6,028 bases of DNA from an uncultured Collinsella sp. (GCA_900552295.1 URZB01000104.1:1-6028), one strand, 5' to 3'; positions 1-5,988 are shown, counted from the stretch's first letter. Notes: generated by a model not told the origin, from the letters alone. Numbers and translations: made by a program.

Positions 1-39
1 GCCTTATCGTCGGCAGCGTCAGATGTGTATAAGAGACAG
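1..39 (+). other. Nextera Read-1 adapter carry-over (not genomic)
   Basis: Positions 7-20 read TCGTCGGCAGCGTC and 21-39 read AGATGTGTATAAGAGACAG. Together these are the Illumina Nextera Read-1 transposase adapter, ending in the 19-bp Tn5 mosaic end. The six bases before it, GCCTTA, sit where the i5 index would be and match the end of one index as I remember it (GAGCCTTA). This is library-construction sequence left in the assembly, not a transposon of the organism. Genomic sequence begins at 40. Confidence 0.97.
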
Positions 40-73
40 ATCTACAACAGTGTTGTCGTGACTGAACTGTAGG

Positions 74-101
74 GTTACGCGGTTTTACCAAACCGCGTAA
101 C
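74..101. repeat. Perfect 12-bp hairpin without T-tract
   Basis: GTTACGCGGTTT at 74-85 is the exact reverse complement of AAACCGCGTAAC at 90-101, with a four-base loop TACC. No run of T follows on either strand, so it is not a standard intrinsic terminator. It could be a structured 3' end of a transcript from beyond the left edge, a protein-binding palindrome or part of a dispersed repeat. The sequence alone does not decide between these. Confidence 0.6.
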
Positions 102-114
102 GGCGCGACGCCGC

Positions 115-212
115 AAACGCCCCTAAGCGGCAATCTGACGTTCAATCGTCGGGCATGACCAAAAGGTCAATGCCCTCCTCTTTCACGTCACCTTGCTCGC
201 TTAGGGGCGTTT
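115..212. other. 98-nt nested inverted-repeat element (possible structured RNA or long-loop terminator)
   Basis: AAACGCCCCTAAGCG at 115-129 pairs perfectly with CGCTTAGGGGCGTTT at 198-212, a 15-bp outer stem. Inside it, TGACG at 136-140 pairs with CGTCA at 186-190. Within that, GGGCATGACC at 151-160 pairs with GGTCAATGCCC at 165-175 around an AAAA loop, with one bulged A. The plus strand continues to T213, giving TTTT at 210-213, so the outer stem could end a rightward transcript. A plain terminator would not need a 68-base structured loop, so a small structured RNA or a mobile palindromic repeat are alternatives. There is no open reading frame of note here, and I do not recognise the element as a known RNA family. 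Confidence 0.5.
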
Positions 213-253
213 TCGCTGTCGTTGCCAAGACACCGGCGTTGCCTTGGTCGCAA

Positions 254-324
254 GTAGTCATTGGGGACGCTCTTTAATGACTAGTCGTTTAAGAACGCCC
301 CTTAAGAATGACCCCAATGACTAC
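254..324. repeat. Imperfect palindromic element with 13-bp perfect arms and competing inner hairpin
   Basis: GTAGTCATTGGGG at 254-266 is the exact reverse complement of CCCCAATGACTAC at 312-324. The 45-base interior can form its own hairpin: GGGG at 263-266 can instead pair with CCCC at 298-301, continued by the arms around the palindrome GACTAGTC (279-286). The octamer AATGACTA occurs at 276-283 and 316-323, and inverted at 255-262. The two folds share the GGGG and so exclude each other. This looks like a REP/BIME-type intergenic palindrome, but copy number elsewhere in the genome cannot be seen from here. Confidence 0.55.
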
Positions 325-328
325 ACTC

Positions 329-369
329 AAAAACGGCGCCCGCCGGCGATGTTGCCGGCGGGCGCCGTT
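329..369 (-). terminator. Intrinsic terminator of the galKT operon
   Basis: Read on the minus strand, AACGGCGCCCGCCGGC, a six-base loop (AACATC) and GCCGGCGGGCGCCGTT form a perfect 16-bp GC-rich stem (plus-strand arms 332-347 and 354-369). A run of five T follows (complement of A329-A333). It begins 46 bases past the galT stop codon. Stem, tight loop, U-tract and distance are all textbook for Rho-independent termination in the leftward direction. Confidence 0.93.
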
Positions 370-415
370 GTCTTGAAGACGAAATGATCCGTTTTCCTCC
401 GTCCCCAAGGGATCA

Positions 416-2044
416 TTACAACGAGTCGATAAAGCGCTGTTGGGCGGCGCGGCCGGCTTCGTCCCACTTAAAGACGCCGGCGTTGTCGAGCACGTGGCCA
501 AACACCACGCCGACCTCTTCGTGCAGGATGTCGATGGCGTTGTCGGCCGTAAGCTCGTCGGCGCGGCGGGCAAAGACGTCCTTGGCCCATGCGGCGTGGC
601 TGCGGCAAAGGTCGTCGCCCTCGAGCGCGCCAGCAAGGTCGTAGCTGGCATCGGCCTTGGCCGCCAGCAAGTGCTCGCGGACAGCGCCGAGCTCGGGAAC
701 CAAGCGCGGCGGAAGAATGGCCAGGCCCATGACCTCGATCAGGCCGATGTTCTCCTTCTTGATGTGGTGGTACTCGGCATGCGGGTGGAATACGCCCAGC
801 GGATGCTCGTCGGTCGTGATGTTGCAGCGAAGCGCCAGGTAGGCCTCGTAAATCTCGCCGCCGGCATTGCCGCGGGAGTCGACGCGGCGGATGACGGGCG
901 TCACGGTGTTGTGCGCCACGCCGTCGGCTGTGTGCGCGATGACGCCCACCGACTCATCGGTCCACTCGCGCCAGGCGAGGATGATCTTCTCGGCGGCGTC
1001 GAGCAGCTGGGCGCGGTCGTGCGAGCGCAGTCGCAGCACCGAAAGCGGCCACTGTAACACGGTACCGCTGACCTGGTCAAAGCCGGGCACGCTAAACTGC
1101 GAGACCTCGGCGGCATGCATCATGGGGAACTCGTGCGCGCCGCCCTGGAAGTGGTCGTGCGACAGAATCGAGCCGCCCACGATGGGCAGGTCGGCGTTGG
1201 AGCCAATAAAGTAATGCGGGAACAGGTCCACAAAGTCGAGCAGGCAGGTCAGACCCTTGCGGTCGACGTGCATCGGACGATGCTCGGAGCTCATGGCAAT
1301 GCAGTGCTCGTTAAAGTACGCGTACGGGCTGTATTGGAAGCCCCAGCGCTCGCCGTCGAGCTTAATGGGGATAACGCGCAGATTCTGGCGGGCGGGATGG
1401 GCGCCGCCGTCGGCTGCAGCGGAGCGTCCGGGATAGCCTTCGTTTTCGATGCAGAGCTGGCAGGCGGGATACTTCTCGCCCGTGTTTTTGGCGGCACCGG
1501 CCGCGGCAATATCGCGCGGGTCTTTCTCAGGCTTCGACAGGTTGATGGTGATCTCAAGATCGCCCCAGTTGGTGGGGGTGCTCCATTTGATATTGCGCGC
1601 GATGGCGGCGCGGCGCACGTAGCCGGCGTCACAGCACAGACCGTAGAACCAGTCGGTCGCGGCGCGGGGCTCGTCGACGCTCATGCGGCCGTTGAACTCC
1701 TCGTTTACAATCGAAGGTCTCGGCATGAGCACACCCATAATGCGCATGGCGATGCGGTCGCGGCCCGACGCCGTGTCCTCGGCGGCGCCGTTGGCAACGG
1801 CAGCCTCGGAAAGCGCGGCAAGTGTACCTTCAAGGTCAAAGTCGGGCAGGGTATCGGGGTGAACGAGCGAGAGTTTCTCGACCTGGAGCGCCCAGGCCAT
1901 GTCGAGTGCGGGGCCCGTAGCACCGATGCACTCCAGAATGGTGTTGTAGGCCCAGATGCGATCGTCCTGGCCGATCATCGATCGGTGGATAGCGTACTCG
2001 ATGAGGCCCTGCACAGCCTTGCGCACGTCAGTCATTACAGCCAT
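416..2044 (-). CDS. galT: UDP-glucose--hexose-1-phosphate uridylyltransferase, class 2 (GalT)
   Basis: This cytoplasmic Leloir-pathway enzyme converts galactose-1-phosphate plus UDP-glucose into UDP-galactose plus glucose-1-phosphate. The 542-aa protein is the long GalT type common in Firmicutes and some Actinobacteria, not the ~350-aa E. coli type. Visible family marks are a CQLC pair at C195/C198, YSPYAYFNEHC at about 239-248, the likely active-site SHDHFQGG at 295-302 (the equivalent of HPH in the short GalTs) and FHPHAEYHHIKKEN at about 419-432. It is slightly longer than the ~490-510 residues I remember as usual. The start is not certain. ATG at 2044 has AGGGGG ten bases upstream and overlaps galK by 10 bp. 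ATG at 2035 (539 aa) gives a TAATG stop-start overlap with galK but lies 19 bases from that site. Either arrangement implies translational coupling. It is the last gene of the operon and is followed by a strong terminator. Confidence 0.95.
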   Translation of the reverse strand: MAVMTDVRKAVQGLIEYAIHRSMIGQDDRIWAYNTILECIGATGPALDMAWALQVEKLSLVHPDTLPDFDLEGTLAALSEAAVANGAAEDTASGRDRIAMRIMGVLMPRPSIVNEEFNGRMSVDEPRAATDWFYGLCCDAGYVRRAAIARNIKWSTPTNWGDLEITINLSKPEKDPRDIAAAGAAKNTGEKYPACQLCIENEGYPGRSAAADGGAHPARQNLRVIPIKLDGERWGFQYSPYAYFNEHCIAMSSEHRPMHVDRKGLTCLLDFVDLFPHYFIGSNADLPIVGGSILSHDHFQGGAHEFPMMHAAEVSQFSVPGFDQVSGTVLQWPLSVLRLRSHDRAQLLDAAEKIILAWREWTDESVGVIAHTADGVAHNTVTPVIRRVDSRGNAGGEIYEAYLALRCNITTDEHPLGVFHPHAEYHHIKKENIGLIEVMGLAILPPRLVPELGAVREHLLAAKADASYDLAGALEGDDLCRSHAAWAKDVFARRADELTADNAIDILHEEVGVVFGHVLDNAGVFKWDEAGRAAQQRFIDSL

Positions 2045-3240
2045 GCCGCGTAAGCCCCCTTGTCAGAAATCGCGTAGTGGCGGGCAGATCCCTCGCCCAG
2101 CCAGCCGTTCATCTTGGCAATGAAGGTGTCGACCAGGTCGAGCGGCACGAAGGCCTGGATGGTGCCACCAAAGCCGCCACCGTGGATACGGACGGCGCCA
2201 CGGCCGTCGAGCACGTGCTCGGCCAGTGCCAGGGCATACATCGAGGGCTGCTCGGAGCCCAGCTTGGCAACGACATTCTGTAGGTACATGGCAGAGCTGG
2301 CGCCGGACTCGCGCGTCAGGACCAGGAACTGATCGATGTCTCCGGCGTTCAGGGCAGCCCAGCGCTTGTCGACCAGGCCGTTTTCGTACAAGTAGTGAAC
2401 GGCGCGCAGGCAGGCGCGGTCGCCCAGCTTGGCGCGCAGCTCGGGGAGCTTGGCGTCAAAGTCCGCCACGTTTACCTCGCACAGGCGTGCCTTGCCAAAC
2501 TCGGCAGCGACGTCCTGCATCTCGCGCGGAACGGCGGCGTAGTCGTCGGTGGCGGCCACGTGGTCGGTGCCCACTTTAACGAGCACGAGCGCATAACCGT
2601 GATCCTCAAAGTTGAGCTCGAGCTTCTGGGTCTTAGGCTGAGCCTGGTCCTCAAAGTCCATGTAGGCAAGGCCGCCCAGGCAAACGGCAGCCTGGTCCAT
2701 TAGACCGCAGGGCTTGCCGTAATAGTTGTTCTCGGTGCGCTGGCTCATTTGGGCGAGTGCGACGGGCTCAATTGCGGGCGCGCCCCAGAGCGTCTCCATG
2801 GCACGACCGTACGCGGCCTCGACGGCGGCAGAGCTGGAAAGGCCGCCGCCCGAGGGGACGGAGCAGGTGAAGGCGAAGTCGAAGCCGTGGGGCTCAACGC
2901 CAAGGGCTGCAATCTCGTGGGCCATGCCGCGGACGAGACTTGCGGACGTGCCCTTCTCGGACTCTTGAATATCCAGCGTGTCGAGCGTGATCTCAAAGGT
3001 GGGGTAGCCCTCATCGGCGATGCGGACCTTGTTGGTGTCGGTCGCCACGGCGATGCCGTCAACGGCGACATCGAGCGAGCCGGCGATAACGTGGCCACCC
3101 TCGTGGTCGGTGTGGTTGCCGCTGATCTCGGAACGGCCGGGCGCGTGCACGTAGAGCACCTGGCGGTCGCCGATGGGGCCAAACTCCTCCTCGAACAGTT
3201 TGGTGAGCGTGGCGAATGTCTTTTCGTCGGGGGTGGTCAT
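2035..3240 (-). CDS. galK: Galactokinase (GalK), GHMP kinase family
   Basis: Galactokinase makes galactose-1-phosphate from galactose and ATP, the first committed Leloir step, in the cytoplasm. The 401-aa length fits the family. Motif 1 is GRSEISGNHTDHEGG (35-49), the galactokinase signature in its clostridial-like variant. Motif 2 is PSGGGLSSSAA (129-139), the GHMP phosphate-binding loop. LMDQ places the catalytic aspartate at D182, with R36 as the likely partner. Motif 3 is HGGGFGGT (353-360). Asn42 stands where E. coli-like and human enzymes have Glu before His-Thr-Asp. I chose ATG at 3240 because AAGGAAAGGA ends five bases upstream and the next residues begin a normal GalK N-terminus. The open frame runs back to 3327, but that extension crosses operator O1. 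galK is first in the leftward operon with galT. Confidence 0.96.
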   Translation of the reverse strand: MTTPDEKTFATLTKLFEEEFGPIGDRQVLYVHAPGRSEISGNHTDHEGGHVIAGSLDVAVDGIAVATDTNKVRIADEGYPTFEITLDTLDIQESEKGTSASLVRGMAHEIAALGVEPHGFDFAFTCSVPSGGGLSSSAAVEAAYGRAMETLWGAPAIEPVALAQMSQRTENNYYGKPCGLMDQAAVCLGGLAYMDFEDQAQPKTQKLELNFEDHGYALVLVKVGTDHVAATDDYAAVPREMQDVAAEFGKARLCEVNVADFDAKLPELRAKLGDRACLRAVHYLYENGLVDKRWAALNAGDIDQFLVLTRESGASSAMYLQNVVAKLGSEQPSMYALALAEHVLDGRGAVRIHGGGFGGTIQAFVPLDLVDTFIAKMNGWLGEGSARHYAISDKGAYAAWL

Positions 3241-3284
3241 GGGAGTCCTTTCCTTGGCGCACACGGGCGAGTTTTGCGTCGTTA

Positions 3285-3298
3285 TGAGTACGTTAACA
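3285..3298. promoter_or_regulatory. Operator-like site O1 (galK leader side)
   Basis: TGAGTACGTTAACA is a 14-bp site with a central CG and TG/CA ends, as expected for LacI-family operators. Extended to 3281-3298 it is the exact reverse complement of 3349-3366. It lies about 20-35 bases downstream of the predicted galK start point, where a bound repressor could block elongation or anchor a loop. The assignment to the adjacent regulator is inferred. Confidence 0.72.
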
Positions 3299-3325
3299 AC
3301 TTGAAGCGGCATAGACCATTTGTTC

Positions 3326-3354
3326 ACGATACCGCACGTTACGAGCTATGTTAA
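3326..3354 (-). promoter_or_regulatory. Predicted galK promoter
   Basis: On the minus strand, TTAACA (complement of 3349-3354) matches the -35 consensus at five of six bases. After a 17-base spacer, TATCGT (complement of 3326-3331) matches the -10 at four of six. Predicted transcription start is near 3319, giving a leader of about 78 bases before the galK ATG. The -35 box lies inside operator O2, which supports repression by steric exclusion. Confidence 0.6.
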
Positions 3355-3362
3355 CGTACTCA
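3349..3362. promoter_or_regulatory. Operator-like site O2 (over galK -35)
   Basis: TGTTAACGTACTCA is the inverted copy of O1. The identity extends over 18 bp, 3349-3366 against 3281-3298, with no mismatch. The centres of O1 and O2 are 64 bp apart, close to six helical turns, so repressors on both sites would lie on the same DNA face. The site overlaps the predicted galK -35 element. Confidence 0.72.
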
Positions 3363-3415
3363 TAACACATCGCTTGTCACTTTTTGAGAATCTGGTAATC
3401 GGTCGATATTCGGCC

Positions 3416-3445
3416 GTGAACGGTAGTGCCGTATGGACTTATAAA
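3416..3445 (+). promoter_or_regulatory. Possible promoter of the LacI-family regulator
   Basis: TATAAA at 3440-3445 is a five-of-six -10 match, preceded at 18 bases by a weak -35, GTGAAC at 3416-3421. The start point would be near 3452, leaving a leader of about 125 bases that contains operator O3. A second candidate just upstream pairs TTGAGA (3384-3389) with TATTCG (3407-3412) at a 17-base spacing. It has the better -35 but the poorer -10. Neither is decisive. Confidence 0.35.
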
Positions 3446-3471
3446 GCAGAAGAGATGCAGATAGAAAAAGT

Positions 3472-3485
3472 AGAGTACGTTAACA
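3472..3485. promoter_or_regulatory. Operator-like site O3 (regulator leader)
   Basis: AGAGTACGTTAACA differs from O1 at one base, so 13 consecutive bases (3473-3485) are identical to 3286-3298, in the same orientation. It lies 123 bp from O2 (centre to centre) and about 20-35 bases downstream of the predicted regulator start point. This position suits autoregulation by the regulator's own product. Confidence 0.62.
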
Positions 3486-3577
3486 TGCGTCCGACGATAG
3501 CGGTCCTCGGCGCGGGGTGTATTTCTGCTCGGCCGGCATTCACGCTATTCAGATCTCGCAAGGGTGAAGGTGATCCT

Positions 3578-4609
3578 GTGGCAAGGCGCCCGTCCAACGA
3601 TACAGGCACGCGTCCGGTCTCCATGGCCGACGTCGCCCGCGCTGCTGGCGTTTCGCAGCAGACGGTTTCGCGCGTCGCCAACGGCTTGCCCAACGTCAAC
3701 GAGCAGACGCGCCAGCGCGTGCAGGCCGCCATGCAAGAGCTCGGCTTTCGTCCGAGTTATGCCGGTCGCTCGCTGCGTGATGGCCGTTACCATTCGGTCG
3801 GCCTGTGCGTCAACGATGTCACCAAGTTTGGCAACCTCTCAATGATCGACGGCATCGCCAGCGCTGCTCGCGAGCATCATTGCGCCATCACGCTGGTCGA
3901 GATGTCCAAGACCGAGGAGTTTTCGCTTGCCGAGGCCACGCGTCGTATGGCCGCGCTGCCCGTGGACGGCATCATCATCGGCATGAGCCGCATGGCGCCC
4001 GATTTTGAGACGTTTGATCCACTGCCGGGCATTGGTACGGTCATCGTTACCATGTACGCGCATCCGCGGGTGACCACGGTCGATTCCGACCATTACGGCT
4101 GCTCGCTATTGCTTATGGATCACCTGTTTGAGCTGGGGCACGAGCAAATTCGCTATATTGGCGGCCCGTCGTTCTCGGTCGACGAGCAATTTCGTCGTGC
4201 CGGTTGGCAGGATGCACTCGAGCGTAAACACATCGAGCCGGCAGAGCCGCTCGAGGGCGACTGGTCTGCCAACAGCGGTTACGAGGCTGGCAGGTACCTG
4301 GCCGAGCACGATCGCACCATGACGGCGATTTATGCGGCAAACGACCAGATGGCAAATGGCGCGATTGCAGCGCTGCGCGATAGCGGTCTGCGCGTTCCCG
4401 AGGACGTGAGCGTGGTGGGCGTCGATGATTCGCTTGACGACTTTGTGGCACACAACGAGCTCACGACGGTGCGATTTGATTTGCATCAGCGTGGACGCGA
4501 GGTGTTTGAGCATGCGGTTCCCGAGGCGGGCACAGCAGGCAAAAACGTTGCCATTCGTATTCCCGGCCAGCTCATCATTCGGCATAGCACGGCGATACCG
4601 TGCGCATAG
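3578..4609 (+). CDS. LacI-family transcriptional regulator, probable repressor of galKT
   Basis: This is a DNA-binding regulator with the LacI architecture in 343 aa. The N-terminal helix-turn-helix is at about 15-37 (MADVARAAGVSQQTVSRV). The hinge region around 57-70 carries Leu66, where LacI places the leucine that intercalates at the central CG of the operator. A periplasmic-binding-protein-like sugar domain runs from about 73 to the end, with YAANDQMANG at 252-261 and a SVVGVDDS stretch typical of the family. I chose GTG at 3578 because AGGTGATC (3568-3575) matches the extended 16S 3' end at correct spacing and gives the usual family length. The frame is open back to 3320, and an ATG at 3485 would add 31 residues, but that ATG lies in operator O3 and has no good ribosome site. 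It is divergent from galK with three operator-like sites between, so galactose or a related metabolite is the likely inducer. This is inferred from context. Regulators of this family bind many sugars. Confidence 0.9.
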   Translation: MARRPSNDTGTRPVSMADVARAAGVSQQTVSRVANGLPNVNEQTRQRVQAAMQELGFRPSYAGRSLRDGRYHSVGLCVNDVTKFGNLSMIDGIASAAREHHCAITLVEMSKTEEFSLAEATRRMAALPVDGIIIGMSRMAPDFETFDPLPGIGTVIVTMYAHPRVTTVDSDHYGCSLLLMDHLFELGHEQIRYIGGPSFSVDEQFRRAGWQDALERKHIEPAEPLEGDWSANSGYEAGRYLAEHDRTMTAIYAANDQMANGAIAALRDSGLRVPEDVSVVGVDDSLDDFVAHNELTTVRFDLHQRGREVFEHAVPEAGTAGKNVAIRIPGQLIIRHSTAIPCA

Positions 4610-4692
4610 TTTGCGCAGGTAAACGGCGATTAATCGTATTTCAATAACAATCGGTATGGATGCCGGCAGATAGCAGTTGGGATACTGCCGAG

Positions 4693-4722
4693 TGTTATGA
4701 TAGACGGGTTCTTTTGTCTATC
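4693..4722 (+). promoter_or_regulatory. Predicted fprA promoter with overlapping dyad
   Basis: TGT followed by TATGAT (4693-4701) forms an extended -10 element. No good -35 is visible at 16-18 bases, which extended -10 promoters tolerate. GATAGAC at 4699-4705 and GTCTATC at 4716-4722 form a perfect 7-bp inverted repeat with a 10-base gap, covering the end of the -10 and the predicted start near 4708. A further dyad, CGGCAG (4664-4669) and CTGCCG (4685-4690), lies just upstream. The spacer 4610-4692 holds only a weak hairpin at the regulator stop codon (TGCGCA at 4601-4606 and 4612-4617) with no T-tract, so some read-through into fprA is possible. Confidence 0.5.
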
Positions 4723-4738
4723 TAGGAGGCTTTGCCTG

Positions 4739-5899
4739 ATGGAGATCACCAAGGATATCCGCTACATTGGCGTCAACGATCACGACATTGACCTGTTCGA
4801 GGGCCAGTACGACGTGTCCGAGAATGGTATGGCATACAACAGCTACGTTATCTTGGGCGACAAGATCGCCGTCGCCGATTCGGTCGACGCTGGCTTTGTC
4901 GACGAGTGGCTCGGCAACCTCGAGGCCGTGCTCGACGGCCGCACCCCCGACTACCTGGTCGTTCACCATATGGAGCCCGATCACTCCGCCGGTATCGCCG
5001 CCTTTATGGAGCGCTATCCCCAGGCGCAGATCGTGGCCAGCATGGGTGCCTTCCGCATGATGGTCAACTACTTTGGCACCGACTACCCCGAGCGCAAGAT
5101 GGTCGTCAAAGATGGCGACGTGCTCGACCTGGGCGGCCACAGCCTAACGTTTGTCGGCGCCCCCAACGTGCACTGGCCCGAGGTGCTCTTCTCCTATGAG
5201 GCCACCGACAAGGTGCTCTTTAGTGCCGACGGCTTTGGCAAGTTTGGCGCCAACGACATCGAGGATCCCGAGGGCTGGGCTTGCGAGGCACGCCGCTACT
5301 ACTTTGGCATCGTCGGTAAGTTCGGCAAGTTCGTGCAGGCCGTGCTCAAGAAGGCCGCCGACCTGGACATCCAGATCATCTGCCCGCTTCATGGTCCTGT
5401 TCTTAGCGAGAACCTGGGCTACTACCTCGACACCTATAACACCTGGTCGAGCTATCAGCCCGAGGACGAGGGCATTACCATTGCCTACGCGAGCGTCTAC
5501 GGCCACCTGAAGGCTGCCGTCGAGGAGCTTGCATCTGCGCTCGAGGCTCGCGGCCAGAAGGTTTCCGTCTTTGACCTGGCTCGCGACGACATGGCCGAGG
5601 CCGTTGAGGATGCGTTCCGCTACGACCGTCTGGTGCTCGCCTCCATCACCTATCAAGGCGAGATCTTCCCGTTCATGAGCACCTTTATCCACACGCTCGC
5701 CGAGCATGCCTACCAGAACCGCACCGTGGCGCTCGTCGAGGCCGGCTCCTGGGCGCCCACCGCTGCCAAGGTTATGACTAAGGAGCTCGAGGGTATGAAG
5801 GACATCACCCTGGCGCAGAACAAGGTGACTGTGCTGGGGTCGCTCAACGACGCCTCGCGCGCCCAGATCGAGGCCCTCGCCGACGAGCTTTCCAAGTAG
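4739..5899 (+). CDS. fprA: FprA-type flavodiiron protein (A-type flavoprotein; O2/NO reductase)
   Basis: Flavodiiron proteins are soluble enzymes of anaerobes that reduce O2 to water or NO to N2O at a non-haem di-iron site, with electrons passed through FMN. The 386-aa protein has the two-domain class A layout and no C-terminal rubredoxin domain. The metallo-beta-lactamase-like domain (about 1-240) carries the full ligand set: H77, E79, D81 and H82 in HMEPDH, H145 in NVHWPE, D164 in SADGFG and H218 in CPLHGP. The flavodoxin domain begins near 246, with the FMN phosphate loop at about ASVYGH (251-256). I chose ATG at 4739 because AGGAGG lies at 4724-4729 with a nine-base spacer. The frame extends 14 codons upstream to 4697, but that would start inside the predicted -10 box. 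It probably protects the cell from oxygen or nitric oxide; which substrate it prefers cannot be read from sequence. An electron donor such as rubredoxin is not in the window. Confidence 0.94.
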   Translation: MEITKDIRYIGVNDHDIDLFEGQYDVSENGMAYNSYVILGDKIAVADSVDAGFVDEWLGNLEAVLDGRTPDYLVVHHMEPDHSAGIAAFMERYPQAQIVASMGAFRMMVNYFGTDYPERKMVVKDGDVLDLGGHSLTFVGAPNVHWPEVLFSYEATDKVLFSADGFGKFGANDIEDPEGWACEARRYYFGIVGKFGKFVQAVLKKAADLDIQIICPLHGPVLSENLGYYLDTYNTWSSYQPEDEGITIAYASVYGHLKAAVEELASALEARGQKVSVFDLARDDMAEAVEDAFRYDRLVLASITYQGEIFPFMSTFIHTLAEHAYQNRTVALVEAGSWAPTAAKVMTKELEGMKDITLAQNKVTVLGSLNDASRAQIEALADELSK

Positions 5900-5949
5900 C
5901 GATATTTCGCTTTTAACGAGCAAACCACCACAAAGGGGACAGTGAACTG

Positions 5950-5986
5950 CCTCCCATTTCTTGGACATCGGGAAATGGGAGGTTTT
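5950..5986 (+). terminator. Hairpin after fprA: likely intrinsic terminator
   Basis: CCTCCCATTTC (5950-5960) and GAAATGGGAGG (5972-5982) form a perfect 11-bp stem with an 11-base loop, followed by TTTT (5983-5986), 50 bases past the fprA stop. The T-run is short and the loop large, so termination may be incomplete. The right arm contains GGGAGG six bases before an ATG, so the hairpin could instead hide a ribosome binding site. Confidence 0.65.
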
Positions 5987-5988
5987 CC

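Noticed and set aside
115..212. Integron attC-like site suggested by the long nested hairpin
   Set aside because: The ends read CGCTTAGGGGCG and its complement, without the GTTRRRY/RYYYAAC core pair, and there is no integrase or cassette gene nearby.
254..324. CRISPR repeat, because AATGACTA recurs
   Set aside because: There are only three short copies, in mixed orientation and with unequal spacing, no spacer-repeat periodicity and no cas gene.
1115..2053. 312-aa open frame antisense to galT (plus strand)
   Set aside because: It mirrors the galT coding frame in GC-rich DNA, has no recognisable domain, and galT itself carries clear family motifs on the other strand.
4601..4617. Terminator after the LacI-family gene
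   Set aside because: The TGCGCA repeats flanking the stop codon form a short stem with no T-run, too weak to call a terminator.
5144..5968. 274-aa open frame antisense to fprA (minus strand)
   Set aside because: It is a codon-bias shadow of fprA, whose iron ligands are all on the plus strand. No family motif is visible in the antisense product.
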